A DNA stretch of 64,000 nucleotides. It comes from Chlorogloeopsis sp. ULAP01 (lineage in GTDB: Bacteria; Cyanobacteriota; Cyanobacteriia; Cyanobacteriales; Nostocaceae). Positions 61,830-64,000 of this stretch are shown here, piece by piece (the stretch's first letter is position 1; the number at the start of each line of letters is the position of its first letter). Location: positions 248,001 through 312,000 of the forward strand of contig NZ_JAUDRH010000009.1 in NCBI RefSeq assembly GCF_030381805.1. Direction: 5' to 3'. The position numbers and the translations under genes were made by a program. The notes under the pieces are model-generated. The model saw only the letters and a list, made by a program, of their open reading frames with translations. It was not told the DNA's origin and did no database searches.

Positions 61830-62032
61830 GCCTATTAATTTTGAGATTAAGGTTGCAATTAAACATAATGAATTAACATACAATATATTTACAAAAAAAC
61901 AAATAAAGAGAATAAAAATTTTAGAAATGCTGTTTTTGACTACACTAATAAAATCTCTAAAAAGTAAATTGATGAAAGTATTATTTTTAGCATTGACAAG
62001 TTTAATTTTGCAATTGGTAGAGTATCAAAATA

Positions 62033-62734
62033 ATGTGTGGAAGATTTACTTTAAGCGTTATTCCAGAGGTTTTAGCTCAAGCTTTCCATCTTGAACAAGT
62101 TCCAGATATAGAGCCGCAATATAACATTGCACCTACGCAAATGGTGGGGACAGTTTTATATAACTCCCAAAACCACAAGCGTGAATTTCAGCAGTTGCGG
62201 TGGGGATTAATTCCTTCATGGGCAAAAGACTCAAGTATGGGAGCTAAACTAATTAACGCTAGAGCGGAAACCGTAGCAGAAAAACCTGCTTTTCGCTCTG
62301 CTTTCAAGCGCAGACGATGTCTAGTAGTGGCAGATGGTTTTTACGAATGGCAAAAGCAAGATGGCAAAAAACAGCCTTATTATTTTCGCCTTCAGAATGG
62401 GCAACCCTTTGGTTTTGCTGGGTTGTGGGAAGAGTGGGAATCTCCCCAAAAGCAACAGATTAAATCCTGTACAATTTTGACAACCCAAGCCAACGATTTA
62501 CTGCAACCACTCCACGATCGCATGCCAGTCATTCTTACCGAGCAGGATTACCAGATGTGGCTAAATTGCCAAATGCAAGAACCAGAAGTATTACAGCAGC
62601 TATTACAGCCCTATAAATCCGAGGAAATGATTGGCTACCCAGTTAGCACCTTGGTTAACAATCCCAAGCACAATAGCTCAGAATGTATCATTGGGCTTAA
62701 CACGGAGAATGCTCCTGTAAATCAGTTAAATTAG
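62033..62734 (+). CDS. SOS response-associated peptidase / HMCES (YedK) protein
   Basis: 233 residues. Catalytic Cys2 follows the initiator Met (MCGRFTLSV), and RYNIAPTQ-like (QYNIAPTQMVGTVL), LINARAETVAEKPAFRSAFK and CLVVADGFYEWQ are conserved. The family forms a covalent bond to abasic sites in single-stranded DNA to protect them. The Cys is intact here, so activity is expected. Single gene. Confidence 0.94.
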   Translation: MCGRFTLSVIPEVLAQAFHLEQVPDIEPQYNIAPTQMVGTVLYNSQNHKREFQQLRWGLIPSWAKDSSMGAKLINARAETVAEKPAFRSAFKRRRCLVVADGFYEWQKQDGKKQPYYFRLQNGQPFGFAGLWEEWESPQKQQIKSCTILTTQANDLLQPLHDRMPVILTEQDYQMWLNCQMQEPEVLQQLLQPYKSEEMIGYPVSTLVNNPKHNSSECIIGLNTENAPVNQLN

Positions 62735-62805
62735 CTATTGAGTCATAAAGCCACAAATCCAACAGCACTTTTAGCCATTAGCTGCACATCTATAGAGAGG
62801 CACCT

Positions 62806-63327
62806 ATGCCAAGAACTCAGAAAAACGATAACTTTATCGATAAATCTTTTACCGTCATGGCGGATCTAATCTTGAAGCTCCTGCCAGCGAATCAAAAAGC
62901 GAAAGAAGCCTTTGCTTATTACCGAGATGGGATGTCAGCGCAGTCAGAAGGTGAATACGCTGAAGCCCTAGACAATTACAAAGAAGCTTTAAAACTAGAG
63001 GAAGATTCTCAAGATCGGAGTTTTATTCTTTACAATATGGGTCTAATTCATGCTAGTAACGGCGAGCATGAACAGGCTTTAGAGCTATATCATCAAGCAC
63101 TTGAATGTAATCCTCGTTTACCTCAAGCTTTGAACAACATCGCTGTGATCTACCATTACATGGGAGAAAAAGCTAGGGAAGCGGGAGACGAAGACGGAGG
63201 CGAAGCTTTGTTTGATAAAGCTGCCGATTATTGGATTAGAGCAATTCGTATGGCTCCCAATAACTACATCGAAGCCCAAAACTGGCTGAAAACTACAGGG
63301 CGGATGCAAATAGACGTATTCTTTTAG
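62806..63327 (+). CDS. ycf3: Photosystem I assembly protein Ycf3
   Basis: 173 residues, the usual length. It starts MPRTQKNDNFIDKSFTVMAD. Three TPR units are visible (AFAYYRDGMSAQSEGEYAEA, LYNMGLIHASNGEHEQALEL, LNNIAVIYHYMGEKAREAG). It ends NYIEAQNWLKTTGRMQIDVF. Ycf3 is a thylakoid-associated chaperone that helps assemble PsaA/PsaB. Single gene with a repeat element after it. Confidence 0.97.
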   Translation: MPRTQKNDNFIDKSFTVMADLILKLLPANQKAKEAFAYYRDGMSAQSEGEYAEALDNYKEALKLEEDSQDRSFILYNMGLIHASNGEHEQALELYHQALECNPRLPQALNNIAVIYHYMGEKAREAGDEDGGEALFDKAADYWIRAIRMAPNNYIEAQNWLKTTGRMQIDVFF

Positions 63328-63337
63328 TCATTAGCAG

Positions 63338-63399
63338 GGGCGGGTTTATAAAGATAAATTGTCAGTTTCAATCGTTCATATAATCAAAAAAACCCGCCC
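63338..63399 (+). repeat. MITE-like element, GGGCGGGTTT family, copy 4 (complete)
   Basis: 62 bp with perfect 10-bp inverted ends, GGGCGGGTTT and AAACCCGCCC. The interior reads AAGATAAATTGTCAGTTTCA, then ATCGTTCATATAATC. No coding capacity. It lies 10 bp after the ycf3 stop codon. Confidence 0.88.
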
Positions 63400-63435
63400 G
63401 TACATTAGTCATTAGTCATTTGCTTCTTTACTAGT

Positions 63436-63480
63436 GGCTATTAACCATTAGCCATTAGCCATTAACTATTAGCCATTAAT
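63436..63480. repeat. STRR-type AGCCATT tandem repeat before gatC
   Basis: Six units of AGCCATT/AACCATT/AACTATT, ending about 5 bp before the gatC start codon, where a ribosome-binding site would be expected. Confidence 0.88.
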
Positions 63481-63485
63481 AAACC

Positions 63486-63776
63486 ATGATTGACCGTGAA
63501 CAAGTTCGTAAAGTAGCTCATTTGGCTCGTTTAGAATTGACACCAGAAGAAGAAGAAAAATTCACTACTCAATTGGGAAGTATTCTCGATTACTTCGAGC
63601 AGTTGAGCGAACTAGATGTTAGCAATGTGCCACCTACAACACGGGCAATCGATGTCAGTAACGTGACACGCCCTGATAATTTGCAACCTTACCCCGATCG
63701 CGAAGCTATTCTCCAAAGTTCACCACAACAAGAAGGCGAATTTTTCAAAGTGCCAAAAATCCTCAACGAGGAATAG
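63486..63776 (+). CDS. gatC: Asp-tRNA(Asn)/Glu-tRNA(Gln) amidotransferase subunit C
   Basis: 96 residues, standard length. IDREQVRKVAHLARLELTPE, FTTQLGSILDYFEQLSELDV and VRPDNLQPYP-type (VTRPDNLQPYPDREAIL) segments are present. GatC stabilises the GatA/GatB complex that makes Gln-tRNA and Asn-tRNA by transamidation. Unusually the ribosome-binding region consists of heptamer repeats, so initiation may be inefficient or use another signal. Confidence 0.96.
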   Translation: MIDREQVRKVAHLARLELTPEEEEKFTTQLGSILDYFEQLSELDVSNVPPTTRAIDVSNVTRPDNLQPYPDREAILQSSPQQEGEFFKVPKILNEE

Positions 63777-63800
63777 TTAGTGGTTAATATTTTTCATTGT

Positions 63801-63840
63801 CATTAACCATTAGCCATTAACCATTAGCCATTAACCATTA
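63801..63840. repeat. STRR-type CATTAAC/CATTAGC tandem repeat
   Basis: Five full units alternate CATTAAC and CATTAGC, with a partial sixth. It lies between gatC and the next gene and is the same heptamer class as the tract before gatC. Confidence 0.9.
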
Positions 63841-63856
63841 TCAAAGGAAGCTCATT

Positions 63857-64000
63857 ATGGGTTTGGGAATTCTCAAGGATGGTAAGTGGATATCCGAACG
63901 AGAGCAAGAAGATTCAGAAGGTAAATTTATCCGTCCTTCAACCACTTTCCGTAACAAGATTACAGCCGATGGTTCAAGTGGGTTTAAAGCTGAACCGGGG
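63857..64000 (+). CDS. Glutathionyl-hydroquinone reductase-like protein, 5' part only
   Basis: The first 48 residues are present, MGLGILKDGKWISEREQEDS then KFIRPSTTFRNKITADGSSG, and the frame runs out of the window. This start matches ECM4/YqjG-type omega-class GST proteins, which reduce glutathionyl-hydroquinones. The catalytic Cys-Pro-Trp motif is beyond the window. AAAGGAAG lies at ribosome-binding distance, just after the heptamer repeat. Confidence 0.85.
   Translation, partial: MGLGILKDGKWISEREQEDSEGKFIRPSTTFRNKITADGSSGFKAEPG

Noticed and set aside
1..64000. tRNA or rRNA genes
   Set aside because: I looked for T-loop GGTTCRAATCC-type sequences and conserved rRNA segments in the spacers by eye and saw none. 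A covariance-model scan would settle this.

Overview
The window is a chromosomal stretch of a cyanobacterium, most likely a filamentous heterocyst-former (Nostocales). The evidence is the abundance of the HIP1 octamer GCGATCGC in genes, many short tandem 7-bp repeat tracts (STRR type) between genes, and cyanobacterial or plastid-type genes: ycf3, the CRR7 homologue, DUF2854, DUF3611, DUF2993, the System II cytochrome c genes ccdA/ccs1, and a double-length ThyX. I cannot name the genus. I see no rRNA, tRNA, CRISPR array, complete insertion sequence or prophage. The only clear RNA gene is the small SRP RNA.

Layout. 0-10 kb: 3' end of hisD, a universal stress protein, polyphosphate kinase, a lone receiver protein, DUF2854, CRR7, a REC-GGDEF protein, a secreted TPR protein and a sigma-70-like protein. 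10-14.6 kb: small membrane, coiled-coil and stress-type genes, a GNAT and a Uma2 protein. 14.8-17.1 kb: ccdA and ccs1 (cytochrome c maturation). 17.2-25.5 kb: YciI-like protein, SRP RNA, phasin-like protein, queF, thyX facing dcd (the dCTP to dUMP to dTMP route), a CobO-like protein without a P-loop, a short adenylate-kinase-like protein, rph and pgl. 25.6-27.8 kb: two FHA proteins and an M50 protease. 28-38.3 kb: cyclase-family protein, GH63-like glucosidase, flavin disulfide reductase, UshA-like nucleotidase, a peroxiredoxin/cold-shock fusion, pentapeptide protein and ttcA. 38.4-43.2 kb: an NrtS-like protein, then a same-strand group of TIGR04283 glycosyltransferase, two TVP38/TMEM64 proteins and a second flavin disulfide reductase. 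43.2-45.5 kb: an almost gene-free zone dense in repeats, holding a decayed copy of the second reductase, a 42-bp tandem repeat and a GC-rich palindrome cluster. 45.5-64 kb: mgtE, a DMFase-like protein, SDR, a PGM1-type ATP-grasp ligase, a membrane Ser/Thr kinase, an M20 peptidase, a methyltransferase, a hemerythrin protein, DUF2993/DUF2231, a DUF2809 pseudogene, DUF167, two GST-type proteins, a YedK/HMCES protein, ycf3 and gatC.

Most genes are single transcription units separated by 100-800 bp of repeat-rich spacer. I found at least seven dispersed repeat families. They include a 62-bp MITE-like element with GGGCGGGTTT ends (four copies), a double-hairpin element on both sides of one reductase gene, and a palindrome inserted in frame inside thyX. 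No complete new defence or mobile system is evident. The most unusual items are the peroxiredoxin/cold-shock fusion, the CobO-like protein without its Walker A motif, two well-resolved decayed genes, and the repeat families.
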